From positions 310,001 to 374,000 of the forward strand of contig CATQIH010000013.1 of the NCBI GenBank assembly GCA_958296015.1: a stretch of 64,000 nt of DNA. Reading direction: 5' to 3'. Positions 9,052-18,473 of this stretch are shown here, piece by piece. How positions within the stretch are numbered: position 1 is the stretch's first letter; each line of letters starts with the position of its first letter. A model generated the notes under the pieces. It ran no database searches. It saw nothing but the letters and a program-made list of their open reading frames with translations, and was not told the DNA's origin. Origin of the DNA: Cyclobacteriaceae bacterium. GTDB taxonomy: Bacteria; Bacteroidota; Bacteroidia; Cytophagales; Cyclobacteriaceae. Made by a program: the position numbers and the translations under genes.

Positions 9052-10666
9052 AACGCCTGTACAGCATCGCTACTATTTGCTGATACTGGCACTGAGCAGC
9101 AGTGTACTCATGTGGCTGGGCTGGCCTACCAAGCCGCTGGCCTTTCTGCTGTTTATTGGGTTTGCGCCGCTGTTTGCGATTGAAGACCATATCAGCCGAC
9201 ACGACTACCGGCATCCGGGACGTACTTTTTTCGGATACATCTATGTGTCGCTGCTGCTGTGGAACCTGCTGACTACCTGGTGGGTGTACAATTCTACTGC
9301 CATAGGAGCTATCTTTATGCTGCTGGCTAATGCCTTGCTGATGAGCTTGCCGTTTGTGCTGTTTCGCATCACCAAAAAAGCGGCAGGCACCAACTGGGGC
9401 TTTTTTGGCTTTGTACTCTACTGGATGACCTTTGAGTACATTCACCTCAACTGGGATATTTCTTGGCCCTGGCTAACACTGGGCAATGGTTTTGCTTCTT
9501 TTCCGGAATGGGTACAATGGTATGAATACACCGGCGTGTTTGGTGGTACCTTGTGGATTTTGTTGGCCAATGTTGCGTTTTTCTTCGCGTTGTTCAAAGA
9601 TGAAGCTATTCTACGGGGTATTTTTCGCTGGCGCAGTCTGACATATATTGCTTTGTGGGTCATGTTACCAATTATCTACTCTTACATTAGATATTACAAT
9701 TATAAAGATGCAGGCAAACCGGTAGAGGTGGTAGCACTACAGCCTAATATTGATCCTTATACGGAGAAATTTGCCGGCAGCGAGGATTTTATTCCTTATG
9801 AAGAGCAAGCGGCCCGCTTTATGGCACTTTCCAAAGCCAAACTGACCGACAGTACACAGTTTCTGCTATGGCCCGAAACGGCCTTTGATGGCATGTATTA
9901 CGAACCGGGCTTCCGGGAAACGCCCATATTTGATGAGGTGCTTCAATTCAAGCGGCAATATCCTAGGCTATCATTGGTGACGGGCATGACTTCCTACCTG
10001 ATCTATGATAACCCGGCAGAGGTAACGCCTACGGCAAGATATAAAGAGGGTGTGGGAAACTTCGATGTGTTCAACACCGCTATGTTTGTGAGCAATGATA
10101 ATGAGGTTGTGTATTACCATAAGTCGAAGCTGGTGCCGGGTGTGGAGATCATGCCTTATCCACAGCTACTGGGCTTTCTCACAGAAGCCATCTTCAACCT
10201 GGGAGGTACTTCTGGCGGATATGGCAGGCAGGAGGAGCGTACCGTATTTTTTGATCAAGACTCTGTGGGTGGCGCACCGGCCATCTGTTACGAGTCTATC
10301 TATGGTGAGTTCATGGCTAAATATGTGAGAAATGGGGCCAACTTGGTATTTATCATCACCAACGACGGATGGTGGGGCAACACGCCAGGCCACAAGCAGC
10401 ATCTGGCCTATGGCTCACTGCGGGCCATAGAGTTGCGGCGAAGTATTGCACGTTCGGCCAACACTGGCATTTCTGCTTTTATCAACCAGCGCGGCGATAT
10501 TAGCCAGGCTACAGAATACTGGAAACAGGACGTGATACGCGGCACTGTGCGTGCCAGCAATTATCTGACATTTTATGCACAACACGGCGACTATCTGGCC
10601 CGCACGGCTGCCTGGTTATCAGTTTTTGTATTGCTGGCAGCACTGGTCAAAAAGAAGATTGTGTAG
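9017..10666 (+). CDS. lnt: Apolipoprotein N-acyltransferase
   Basis: Inner-membrane enzyme that adds the third acyl chain to lipoproteins, which fits the many lipoproteins of the window. The 549 aa comprise about seven membrane helices (residues 18-210, last one near the C-terminus) and a periplasmic nitrilase domain. The catalytic triad is visible: Glu287 in LLWPETAF, a lysine in YYHKSKLVPGVE (369 or 371) and Cys424 in PAICYESIYGEF. The frame begins with GTG at 9017 inside rsmI; a TTG at 9029 is an alternative. Follows rsmI as a two-gene operon. Confidence 0.95.
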   Translation: MKSSLLSKEKLKTPVQHRYYLLILALSSSVLMWLGWPTKPLAFLLFIGFAPLFAIEDHISRHDYRHPGRTFFGYIYVSLLLWNLLTTWWVYNSTAIGAIFMLLANALLMSLPFVLFRITKKAAGTNWGFFGFVLYWMTFEYIHLNWDISWPWLTLGNGFASFPEWVQWYEYTGVFGGTLWILLANVAFFFALFKDEAILRGIFRWRSLTYIALWVMLPIIYSYIRYYNYKDAGKPVEVVALQPNIDPYTEKFAGSEDFIPYEEQAARFMALSKAKLTDSTQFLLWPETAFDGMYYEPGFRETPIFDEVLQFKRQYPRLSLVTGMTSYLIYDNPAEVTPTARYKEGVGNFDVFNTAMFVSNDNEVVYYHKSKLVPGVEIMPYPQLLGFLTEAIFNLGGTSGGYGRQEERTVFFDQDSVGGAPAICYESIYGEFMAKYVRNGANLVFIITNDGWWGNTPGHKQHLAYGSLRAIELRRSIARSANTGISAFINQRGDISQATEYWKQDVIRGTVRASNYLTFYAQHGDYLARTAAWLSVFVLLAALVKKKIV

Positions 10667-10784
10667 GAAGGGAACGAAATCAGGAAGATAGTATCATTTG
10701 AGGACATTGTAGTGAATTATACAGTAAGCTGTTATAACATTTTTGCAGTTCACATATTGTATTAGTGTAACATCATCAATTAAC

Positions 10785-11609
10785 ATGGATTTAAAACCTA
10801 TTCTCAAACAGACAATCAACATTGTAAAAGATACCGGCGACTTCATCCGTAGGGAAGCAAGAAAATTCAAAGCATCGTCCATTGAATACAAAGGTAAAAA
10901 CGACCTGGTATCATATGTAGACAAGGAGGCTGAGAAAAAGCTGGTAAGCCGTCTGCATGAGGTGCTGCCCGAAGCAGGTTTCATCACTGAGGAAGGCACT
11001 GCCGAAGCCGGACGTGCCGAAGAATATAACTGGGTGGTTGATCCGGTGGATGGCACTACCAATTTTGTGCATGGCGTGCCTTTTTACTCCATCAGCGTCG
11101 GGCTGATGCACAGAAACGAAGTAGTGCTGGGTGTGATCTATGAACCTAACCGCGATGAATACTTTTATGCCTGCAAAGGCACCAAAGCTTATCTCAATGG
11201 CGAAGAAATACACGTATCAGGTGCCAAAAACCTTTCGGAAAGCCTGCTGGCTACGGGTTTCCCTTATTCTAAATTTGTAGACAACGAAATGAACGCATAT
11301 TTGGGCATTGTAGATGAGCTAATGAAAACCACTCATGGTTTGCGCCGCATGGGCAGTGCCGCCATTGATCTGGCCTATGTCGCCTGTGGTCGGTTTGAAG
11401 GATTTTTTGAATACAACCTCAAACCTTGGGACGTAGCTGCCGGCGTTTTTATCGTACAGCAGGCTGGCGGTTCTATCACCACTTTCACTGGTACCGATGA
11501 TTATATCTTTGGTAAAGAACTGGTGGCAGGCTGTGCCGTGCAGCCCGCTTTGCAGCAAGTGATCAACAAACATTGGTACAAAGGTAAAGGTAAGGCTGTG
11601 CAGGCTTAA
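10785..11609 (+). CDS. suhB: Inositol monophosphatase family protein
   Basis: Mg-dependent phosphatase of the IMPase/SuhB family, 274 aa. Metal and phosphate ligands are visible in order: ITEEG (about 69-73), WVVDPVDGTTNFVHG (about 84-98) and KPWDVAAGVFIVQQAGG (about 212-228). The ATG at 10785 (MDLKPILKQ) is chosen; an in-frame TTG at 10743 would add 14 residues unlike the family. It stands 118 bp behind lnt on the same strand. The physiological substrate (myo-inositol phosphate or other) cannot be told from sequence. Confidence 0.92.
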   Translation: MDLKPILKQTINIVKDTGDFIRREARKFKASSIEYKGKNDLVSYVDKEAEKKLVSRLHEVLPEAGFITEEGTAEAGRAEEYNWVVDPVDGTTNFVHGVPFYSISVGLMHRNEVVLGVIYEPNRDEYFYACKGTKAYLNGEEIHVSGAKNLSESLLATGFPYSKFVDNEMNAYLGIVDELMKTTHGLRRMGSAAIDLAYVACGRFEGFFEYNLKPWDVAAGVFIVQQAGGSITTFTGTDDYIFGKELVAGCAVQPALQQVINKHWYKGKGKAVQA

Positions 11610-11652
11610 TTTTCAGCGTAGGGTTTGCTTACATGCCCGTTTTTTTTGAAGG

Positions 11653-12303
11653 CTATACACTTTGCTCTAACTCTTCAAACCGGAAAATGCTGATCTGACC
11701 CCGGCTGTAACTCAGGTAACCTTGCTGTTGCAGACCACTGAGCACGGTGGTGACAGTTTGGCGGCTGGTATGCGTCAGGCAACTGATATCTGCATGGGTA
11801 AAATGATGGCTGATATGCGTAACGCCTTTGTGGCGGTAGCCGTATTCTTCTGCCAGGTAAAGAACCATATGCACGATGCGCTGGTGTGCGTTGTAGTGGG
11901 AGAATATTCTAAACTGCTCGGTGATTCTCTGCATTTGCGCGCCCATCAGGTCGAATAACCGCAAAACTGTATCAGCTCCCTGTTCAAGTAATAACTTGAT
12001 ATGCCATTCGGAAAATACCAGGACTTCCACTGGTGTATAAGCCTGGGCAAATTCTGCATGGTGCTGCTGGCGGAAGTTGCCAAACATTGAGCCTTCGTTG
12101 AGAATACAGAAAGTAGTTTCCTGCCCGTCTGCCATGTGGCTACCCAATCTGACTAATCCCTGGCGCAGGTAGTACAGCCGTGGCGATAGCACATGATCCA
12201 GGTAAATAAATTCATATTTGTCCCACTGTTTTATCTGCCCCTGCACCTGCTCAAAGATGGCTGGTTCAGAATATTCCTGGAGCATAGTGTTCTGCGTGTT
12301 CAT
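11653..12303 (-). CDS. Crp/Fnr family transcriptional regulator
   Basis: A 216-aa regulator with an N-terminal cyclic-nucleotide-binding-type beta barrel (about 20-125; LYYLRQGLVRLGSHMADGQE and NEGSMFGNF), a dimer helix (about 125-145) and a C-terminal Crp helix-turn-helix with FTHADISCLTHTSRQTVTTV as the recognition segment. There is no Fnr-type N-terminal cysteine set, so iron-sulphur sensing is unlikely; the ligand is unknown. It converges on suhB and lies just downstream of the DM13/barrel pair on the same strand, a plausible but unproven target. Confidence 0.9.
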   Translation of the reverse strand: MNTQNTMLQEYSEPAIFEQVQGQIKQWDKYEFIYLDHVLSPRLYYLRQGLVRLGSHMADGQETTFCILNEGSMFGNFRQQHHAEFAQAYTPVEVLVFSEWHIKLLLEQGADTVLRLFDLMGAQMQRITEQFRIFSHYNAHQRIVHMVLYLAEEYGYRHKGVTHISHHFTHADISCLTHTSRQTVTTVLSGLQQQGYLSYSRGQISIFRFEELEQSV

Positions 12304-12339
12304 AGTGGTTTGTTTGATTGATAAAGATACAATCTGTTG

Positions 12340-13242
12340 CTATTTCTTTTGAAAAAACACGCTGAATCCCAATGTAGGCGACTCATACACATTAGCTCTG
12401 GAAATCAGCCAGTCAGCATTATTATAATATTGCAGGCCAAGGCCCCATTGCTGAGTTACCTCATAGTTTAAACCAATGCTGTACTGCGTAAAATTTGTAC
12501 CATCGCCTCTAACAAAGGATACCCCGCCCGTTGGCTTACCAATAGATTGTAGTACACCCAGCTGAAGCTGTAGCCATAGTTTGTGAAAAAACTGGTATCC
12601 TACTTCTGCCTTAGCATTCCACTGATCTTTGAACTGCTGCCCTCCAAAGGAAGTGCGTTTGTTATAGGCCGTTGATACATTGACGTAGGCTGGCAACGGA
12701 TGTAATGATCCGGATACTGCCAATGTAGCCCAATAATTCCATTCGCCATCTCCTGTAGGCAAATTGATGTTGTTAATGCCGTCTTCGTTGGCCGCCAGCC
12801 GGTTGGGCTTTGCCAGCGGTGCTTCTACGCCTACACTCACCGATATTGGTAGTGTTTTCTGCAAGAAGCCATATCTAAGGTCTGCCCGCAAATCACCAAT
12901 GCCCCAGATGTTCTCGGAAGTTTCAAAGCCTTGCGTTCTTAATAGAGGAATATTTGCTAAAATAGTCAAGTGGTCTGTCAGGCCATATTCTCCATACCCA
13001 TACAGGTTATACTGATGGAATTTGTTGGTGGTGCTTTCTTCTTCATTCAGGTTGAAATACTGCCCAGACTGATAACCTGCTATACTTATCTGGGCAAAAT
13101 AGTCACCCTGCTGCTTGACCCATCCGCTTTGCCCAAAACCAGAAAACGCTAGGCTGCACAAAAGGCAAAGTATCCAGGCTCTTCTGCCACAAAAGGTTAT
13201 AGCCCGAATGTTTGTCTTTGTTGTGTTATTGCAGCGGAGCAT
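12340..13242 (-). CDS. Outer-membrane beta-barrel protein
   Basis: About 300 aa with a signal peptide ending in SLAFSGFGQ and then alternating-pattern amphipathic strands (for example FAQISIAGYQSGQYF, LYGYGEYGLTDHLTILANIP, WNYWATLAVSGSL), ending in a terminal strand LGFSVFFQ typical of Bacteroidota barrels. Its precise family is not recognised; it resembles the transporter-like/alpha-amylase-adjacent MetA-pathway barrels only in general form. Start placed at the ATG at 13242, which overlaps the upstream DM13 gene by 17 bp; an ATG at 13269 is also possible. Translational coupling with the DM13 lipoprotein is likely. Confidence 0.75.
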   Translation of the reverse strand: MLRCNNTTKTNIRAITFCGRRAWILCLLCSLAFSGFGQSGWVKQQGDYFAQISIAGYQSGQYFNLNEEESTTNKFHQYNLYGYGEYGLTDHLTILANIPLLRTQGFETSENIWGIGDLRADLRYGFLQKTLPISVSVGVEAPLAKPNRLAANEDGINNINLPTGDGEWNYWATLAVSGSLHPLPAYVNVSTAYNKRTSFGGQQFKDQWNAKAEVGYQFFHKLWLQLQLGVLQSIGKPTGGVSFVRGDGTNFTQYSIGLNYEVTQQWGLGLQYYNNADWLISRANVYESPTLGFSVFFQKK

Positions 13243-13663
13243 AACCAAAAGGAATACTGGCAGTAGCACACCAGAGAATTACATGGGTGAATTTTGCAGG
13301 CACGTCGGCATCCAGTTTGTAGTAACCTTCTCCATTTTTAGGGATGATTCCTACCAACTTTGAACTATTAGCATCGGCTTTGTACATATCACTGGTAGAT
13401 AAATAAATAGTAACAGTACCGGTGTGCAAGTCAGTTTTGAAGTTGGGACCAAAATACAGAAACGGAGCACCCTCTGCATCCGTACCAAGTTCGGCGATAC
13501 CGGTAGTACCTGTGCTGTTTTGCTCCATAAAGCTGCCCATCCGTTGGCTGGTGAAGCTGCCACTGGGCTGGTCTGTGTCTACAGCAACGGTTTCAGCGTC
13601 TTCTTTGCAAGAGGCAACAATAAATAGGAGTGGAAGAAATGCAAATACAATGATCTTTTTCAT
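13226..13663 (-). CDS. DM13-domain lipoprotein
   Basis: A 145-aa lipoprotein: signal peptide with lipobox IVAS-C (Cys at about 19), a linker rich in T/S/G, and a DM13 domain from about residue 52 to the end. The hallmark C-terminal sequence is FTHVILWCATASIPFGYAPL, with the conserved cysteine that is thought to act in electron transfer. First gene of a pair with the outer-membrane barrel (overlap of 17 bp), so the two may form an envelope complex. Substrate unknown. Confidence 0.85.
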   Translation of the reverse strand: MKKIIVFAFLPLLFIVASCKEDAETVAVDTDQPSGSFTSQRMGSFMEQNSTGTTGIAELGTDAEGAPFLYFGPNFKTDLHTGTVTIYLSTSDMYKADANSSKLVGIIPKNGEGYYKLDADVPAKFTHVILWCATASIPFGYAPLQ

Positions 13664-13774
13664 AGTGTTAGAAGTTTAATTGATACGCAAAAGTAATGGC
13701 TAAATCTCACGAAAAAGTCACAGATGTTTCAAGTTTGTGTAAAATAGAAGCTAGAAGACGGAAGTCTGGCGACA

Positions 13775-13819
13775 GAAGACAGAAAATTGCAAAACTCCAG
13801 TTTTCGGTTTCCTGTCTTC
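13775..13819. repeat. Intergenic inverted repeat
   Basis: Arms GAAGACAG (13775-13782) and CTGTCTTC (13812-13819) frame a loop that holds a second AAAACT/AGTTTT pair. Lies just after the stop of the histidine kinase gene and may serve as its terminator. The words GACGGAAG and CTTCGGACCTCC recur in intergenic spacers at 40.9 kb and 42.0 kb. Confidence 0.55.
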
Positions 13820-13828
13820 GGACCTCCA

Positions 13829-15328
13829 TTATATGGCTAACTGTTTTTTGTAAAGCGGCAGGCTGAAAAAGAAGGTGGTGCCTTCCTGTGGGCTGCTTTT
13901 CAGCTGTATCTCGCTGTGGTGTATCTCCAGAATATTCTTGACAATAGCCAAACCGAGGCCGCTGCCACTATGCTTAGGGTTTTTGCCCATAAAATAGCGG
14001 TCAAAGATCAGTTGCTGCTCTTCCTTTTCTATAGCAGAACCTGTGTTGGAGACGGCTATCTTTACCCGGTCGTGATCTTGCATGGCGTTGATATGGATGA
14101 TGCCTTCGGGAGGTGTAAATTTTAGGGCATTGTCCAGCAAGTTTTGCATCACACGCTCTATCATTGCCAGGTCGGCCTTCACCAGCACGGTTGACTGATC
14201 CAGTTTGGTTTCCAGGCTCAAGGATTTTTCCTGTGCCATCATCTGGTATTTCACGGCAATGTCCTGTAGCAGGTCCTGCAAGGCAAACACTTCATAATGT
14301 GGTTGTATCTGCCGTGCTTCCAGTTTGGTAAGCTCAAACAGGTCGTTGACCAGATATTTCAGCTTATTGGCACTGTTGAGCACAATGCTAATATACTTTT
14401 GCCGCTGCTCTTCAGTAAGTGTATCTTTTTTGATGTTCAGCGTCTCCACATAGCCATGAATGATAGAAAGCGGTGTGCGTAAGTCATGAGATACATTGGC
14501 GATCAGTTCTTTTCTCAAGCTATTCACCTGCCGGAGTTCGTCAAGGTTACGGACAATCGTATCGGCCATTCGGTTGATAGACTGGCTCAGGGCACCCAGT
14601 TCGTCCTGCTGTTTTACCTCAACCCGTGCAGAAAGGTTGCCGGATTCAAAGCTTTTAACCATATGTTGTATCCTTCTTAGGCTTCGGGTAAACCACCAGA
14701 TGACAAACAGGCTAATGATGAGCGCAGCCACCAGTACCAGGGCAAAAGACCACGTACCGATGCGTAGGATATGGCTTTGCCAAAGAGAAGCCATCACATT
14801 ATCATATTCTTCGCTAACCAGTACCATATACACATATCCTAAAAGCTCACCTTCTTCCAGCACTTTGGTGGCAGAAAAAATGGTGCTCACACCAGGGTTT
14901 CGCGGATCATCGCCCAATACATAACGCTTTCCCTGTGTGTCCAGAAACCGCCTGACAGGCTCCAGGCTCACTGATTTTAATTTCACTTTCTTATCCAGCA
15001 CCACATAAGAAAGTATATCACCCTGAGGGTCTAGCAGATACACCTCGATGCTGGGGTTTACGGCCATCATAGAGTGCATGATGATACCCAATGCTTCTTC
15101 GTTTACCTTGCCGTCTACAAAAGGATTTACCTCAGTCAGCATTTGTTCGGCTACATGGGCATTGAGCTTTTGCGCAGTTTCTTCGTAATACCGTTTGGAG
15201 GCCAGCGAGGTGATCATAATAAAGGCCAGGCCAAGACAAAGAAACAGTACAAACAGGGTGATAGCTATTCTCCAGAAAAGGCTCTGACGCAGCGAGTGCG
15301 TCTCTGAGGTGGATGGTGTATTATTCAT
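13829..15328 (-). CDS. HAMP-domain sensor histidine kinase
   Basis: Membrane-bound kinase, 499 aa. Order: TM1 (about 20-42), periplasmic sensor (about 43-185), TM2 (about 188-210, LVLVAALIISLFVIWWF), HAMP (about 211-263), HisKA with the phospho-acceptor in LIANVSHDLRTPLSIIHGYV (His about 283), and a complete HATPase_c with N box (QNLLDNALKF), G1 (ISNTG-type) and GSGLGLAIVKNIL. Its start overlaps the stop of the response regulator gene by 8 bp, so both are made from one transcript with translational coupling. No phosphatase-specific feature was examined. Confidence 0.95.
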   Translation of the reverse strand: MNNTPSTSETHSLRQSLFWRIAITLFVLFLCLGLAFIMITSLASKRYYEETAQKLNAHVAEQMLTEVNPFVDGKVNEEALGIIMHSMMAVNPSIEVYLLDPQGDILSYVVLDKKVKLKSVSLEPVRRFLDTQGKRYVLGDDPRNPGVSTIFSATKVLEEGELLGYVYMVLVSEEYDNVMASLWQSHILRIGTWSFALVLVAALIISLFVIWWFTRSLRRIQHMVKSFESGNLSARVEVKQQDELGALSQSINRMADTIVRNLDELRQVNSLRKELIANVSHDLRTPLSIIHGYVETLNIKKDTLTEEQRQKYISIVLNSANKLKYLVNDLFELTKLEARQIQPHYEVFALQDLLQDIAVKYQMMAQEKSLSLETKLDQSTVLVKADLAMIERVMQNLLDNALKFTPPEGIIHINAMQDHDRVKIAVSNTGSAIEKEEQQLIFDRYFMGKNPKHSGSGLGLAIVKNILEIHHSEIQLKSSPQEGTTFFFSLPLYKKQLAI

Positions 15329-16022
15329 CTTTAAATCGGTAACCTACTCCCCAGGTGGTGAGGATATATTGTGGTGAAGAAACGTTTTGCTCTATTTTAG
15401 ACCGAAGGCGGTTGATGTGCGAATTGACCGTGTGTTCGTAGCCACTAAACTCATAGCCCCACACCAGGTTGAGCAGTTCTTCGCGGCTAAAACTCCGGCC
15501 TGGGTGTGAGGCCAGCAGCCAGAGCAAGTCATATTCTTTGGGCGTGAGCGACAGTCGCTCGCCATTGAGGCTGACCTTCCTTTTTTCTGTATCCAGATGA
15601 AGATCATCTACCCGCAATACTTTTTTTGGATCGTCTTCCTGCTTATGGCCGCTGATCATATCTACCCTTCGGAAGATAGCCTTTACCCGTGAAGTAAACT
15701 CCCGGATACTGAAAGGCTTGGTCAGGTAATCATCAGCTCCGGTTTCCAGGCCTATTATTTTGTCTATCTCCTCGGAGCGGGCTGTTAGCATCAGGATAGG
15801 CGTGTAGCTTTCCTGTGCCCTAAGCTTTCTGCAAATTTCTATACCATCCATATCGGGCAGCATCAGGTCGAGGATGATCAGGTCATATGGCATATCAAGT
15901 GCCATGTTGAGTCCTTCCAGGCCATTGTATGTCTTGGCAACGGCACAGTGTAAATCAGCCAGATGGATTTCCAGCAAGTCTACAATTTCCGGATCATCTT
16001 CTACGATAAGTACCTGTTTCAT
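15321..16022 (-). CDS. OmpR-family response regulator
   Basis: A 233-aa DNA-binding response regulator. The receiver domain (1-120) keeps the acidic pocket (VEDDPE), the phospho-acceptor in DLIILDLMLPDMDG (Asp about 53), the conserved Thr/Ala (LTARSEE) and Lys (LTKPFSIRE). The C-terminal winged helix (about 135-232) has LTPKEYDLLWLLASHPGRSF and YEHTVNSHINRLRSKIE. It is the first gene of the two-gene operon with the histidine kinase and is probably phosphorylated by it. Target genes are not evident; the neighbouring TonB receptor is a wreck. Confidence 0.96.
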   Translation of the reverse strand: MKQVLIVEDDPEIVDLLEIHLADLHCAVAKTYNGLEGLNMALDMPYDLIILDLMLPDMDGIEICRKLRAQESYTPILMLTARSEEIDKIIGLETGADDYLTKPFSIREFTSRVKAIFRRVDMISGHKQEDDPKKVLRVDDLHLDTEKRKVSLNGERLSLTPKEYDLLWLLASHPGRSFSREELLNLVWGYEFSGYEHTVNSHINRLRSKIEQNVSSPQYILTTWGVGYRFKDE

Positions 16023-16078
16023 AGGTGCTTTTTTGGCGAAGATAAGCGAAAGATATCACAAAAGTATCACATTTGTAT

Positions 16079-17280
16079 TTACAGTTCTCTACTGCATAAA
16101 GAGTGACTGCTTTGTTGATAGTTAATAGTTACTCCGAAATAAACCGTGCGTAAGGAAAACAACTGCTGCTTGGCTTTGGTATACGTGGCATCATAGCTAA
16201 ACTTTCTTACATTTTTCCAGTTCATCACGTTGCTGATATTAAAAAAAGCCACTGCATAAAATTTATCTGATATCCGGAATAAACGCGAAAATGTCATATC
16301 TATTTTCTTGTAATTTGGTAAGCGGCAAGCCTCTGAGATAGCCACGTAATCAGGGCGATAGCCTGCCAATGTGCAATAGGCTGATAGACTGTTCCCTGCC
16401 TAAAGAGACTGGTAGCATTCAGCATCCAGGAAGGAGCAAGCTTATAGGAAAGGCCAGCCCTCAAAAAGTAGTTCAGATTGTAAGGGGTATCATAGGCTTG
16501 GTTTCTTATATCTGCTCGAGCGTACAGGTACGTGTAAGTAAGTTGTGTTTGCACTTTGGTATTCCAGGATATATCCGAAGCTATCTTAAAACCATAGATA
16601 TGATCGTCACTGCCCTGCTGGTTGTTAGTTTTGCCAAATACAGAAGCCGTAAGTTGCATCTGCTGCGACTGATACATATAATCGAGGGAAACCTGCTGGC
16701 TTTCAAGTGCCTGCTATGCATCTTCGGAGAAGATAGACTGATGGTATTTTCCTGAAGAAAGCCGCAGCGACTGACAATGGTTAATATTGAACCGTGTGTT
16801 GAACTGACAGCTCAGATAGCTTTTTTGTTCAGAAAAGGGTAGATTTTCCTAAAGCCTATACCAGCCTGCCAGCGGTCGCTTAGATCGTATTTACCATACA
16901 TATAGATTTCTGATACCTGTATTCTGGTACTGTTTTCGTAGGAAACCGTTAGGTTGTCTGGCCGCATTGCATAAAAAAATTCAGGCAGTGTGCCCTCAAA
17001 ATTGTTGTTCCTCCTATCCAATGTCACACCTGATGTAAGCGTAAGCTTGGAAAAAAACTGTGTATAGTTAGCCGAAAAATAAATATCTAGGCTGGCAACA
17101 GCTACATCCATATTGCCGGTAGCATATTGTGCACGGCTGATGCTTAGTCCCTGGTTCAAATAAAGCGCGCTTTTGCTAAACTTCCTGGTTCATACAGCGG
17201 CACGTTATCCAGAAAAATACCAGTGGCTGCCGGGCTGCTGCCCCGTAAGCTGATATTGGCCGATTCCGTCCAGCGTAATC
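16079..17280 (-). pseudogene. Remnant of a TonB-dependent outer-membrane receptor
   Basis: Pieces of one receptor lie in order on the minus strand. About 17280-17156 encodes part of the plug (TESANISLRGSSPAATGIFL, then DNVPLYEPGS). 17159-16812 and 16835-16300 encode barrel strands in shifted frames. 16369-16079 encodes the final strands (FNISNVMNWKNVRKF and FGVTINYQ). Lesions: frame changes near 17160, 16835 and 16370, an in-frame TAG near 16714 between FSEDA and QALESQQV, and loss of everything upstream of the plug at 17281. The plug-to-barrel distance is too short, so an internal deletion is also likely. It cannot make a working receptor. The missing N-terminus is replaced by an opposing regulator fragment. 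Confidence 0.85.
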
Positions 17281-17806
17281 GGTGGTGCTTACTACAGCCT
17301 ATCCGCAGTATGCGTTGGAAGGCTTTCAACTGGACGTGCTGGACTATCTGCTCAAACCCATCACGTTCGAACGGTTTTATCAGGCAGCCAATCGGGCAAA
17401 AGATTATTACACCATTCAACAGAAAGCACAGGGAGTCGTTAGGCAGCACGCCATTGCTGACATAGTAGAAACCCCAGACCATTTCTTTGTAAAAGTTGAC
17501 AACAAGTATGAGCGTATTGATGTGCAAAATATCCTGTATGTAGAGGGGATGCAGAATTATGTAAAAATTCATACCAAAGGCCAGGAATATATGACGCTGC
17601 TCACGCTCAAAAGTGTGAAAGAGAAACTATCGTCAGATCAATTTATGCGTATTCATAAATCGTACCTGGTCGCCAAAGACAAGGTTATGGCAATGGAAGG
17701 CAATCAGTTGGTTGTTGGAAAAGATAAACTGACTATCAGCAGAAATTATCGGGATGAGGTAAAAAGAAGACTGTTGCAAGAAAATTTGTTAAATGGAAAG
17801 AAATAA
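17281..17806 (+). pseudogene. LytTR response regulator lacking its N-terminal half
   Basis: From 17282 the frame reads VLTTAYPQYALEGFQLDVLD and YLLKPITFERF, the last third of a receiver domain including the conserved Lys-Pro, followed by a full LytTR DNA-binding domain (FVKVDNKYERIDVQNILYVE, QFMRIHKSYLVAK, LTISRNYRDEV). The first about 75 residues, with the phospho-acceptor aspartate, are absent; the upstream sequence abruptly becomes plug-domain code of a TonB receptor on the other strand. No start codon with leader precedes it. A short DNA-binding product from an internal start is possible, but the gene as a regulator is broken. Confidence 0.85.
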
Positions 17807-17821
17807 AACCATAGGTATACT

Positions 17822-18439
17822 CTATTGAGGGGGTAAAGAAATACCTTCCGCCTTTAACAATTCACCAATTGAAAAAGTATACTGTTCAAATAGGAGGGTT
17901 ACGGATTTGTGCCAATCTGTTGTGATCCAGTCATGTTGATGGCGGGCTATCATGGCCTTCTTTGCACCTGTGGCTATCCAAATGACTTCCTGTACACCAA
18001 AATCCAGTAGCTTTTGCGTTTTCTGAAAATAGTAGTTCATGGGCTGCGCTAGGTTCTTCAATTCGGCATTGGTATCTACTTCTATAACAGCTAAGGGCGG
18101 CATGTCGAAATACCTGTTTTTTAAAGGTGTTTGCTGCAATGTAGCTTTGTTGTAAATAGCAATATCAGCAGATAGATTGTTGCCTTTGCTGATGTGTAAA
18201 CCTGCTTCGTTGGTAACTATCTTGTATTTCTTCTTATCTAAGTTGGTATATAAGTATTCTAAAATAGTAGATACGATAACAGCTTGCAAATCACTGCACC
18301 CCATAACATCATCTATGGTTTTATTTTGAGAAAGCACTTCCTGATATCCTTTGTAATAAATAGGCTTTCCATCTATTTCTTCATATACCAAGTAATCCGG
18401 AACCTGCTGTTGTTCCGCTATAGTTGCTATTTTCTCCAT
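17822..18439 (-). CDS. Uma2 family endonuclease-like protein (DUF820)
   Basis: A 205-aa protein of the Uma2/DUF820 family, PD-(D/E)xK nuclease fold. Visible features: YEEIDGKPIYYKGY near the N-terminus, the acidic residue in LSADIAIYN (about 105), and the strand PPLAVIEVDTNAE (about 127) carrying the E-x-D/K core. The family is abundant in cyanobacteria and some Bacteroidota and its biological role is not settled. It converges with the LytTR remnant, 15 bp apart, and has its own start ATG at 18439. No partner gene is apparent. Confidence 0.8.
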   Translation of the reverse strand: MEKIATIAEQQQVPDYLVYEEIDGKPIYYKGYQEVLSQNKTIDDVMGCSDLQAVIVSTILEYLYTNLDKKKYKIVTNEAGLHISKGNNLSADIAIYNKATLQQTPLKNRYFDMPPLAVIEVDTNAELKNLAQPMNYYFQKTQKLLDFGVQEVIWIATGAKKAMIARHQHDWITTDWHKSVTLLFEQYTFSIGELLKAEGISLPPQ

Positions 18440-18473
18440 GATTAGTGGTTTTGAAAAATTTTAGTTGGCTAAC

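Noticed and set aside
17822-18439. Uma2 gene as part of a defence system
   Set aside because: No associated helicase, methyltransferase or ATPase gene nearby; single Uma2 genes are common.
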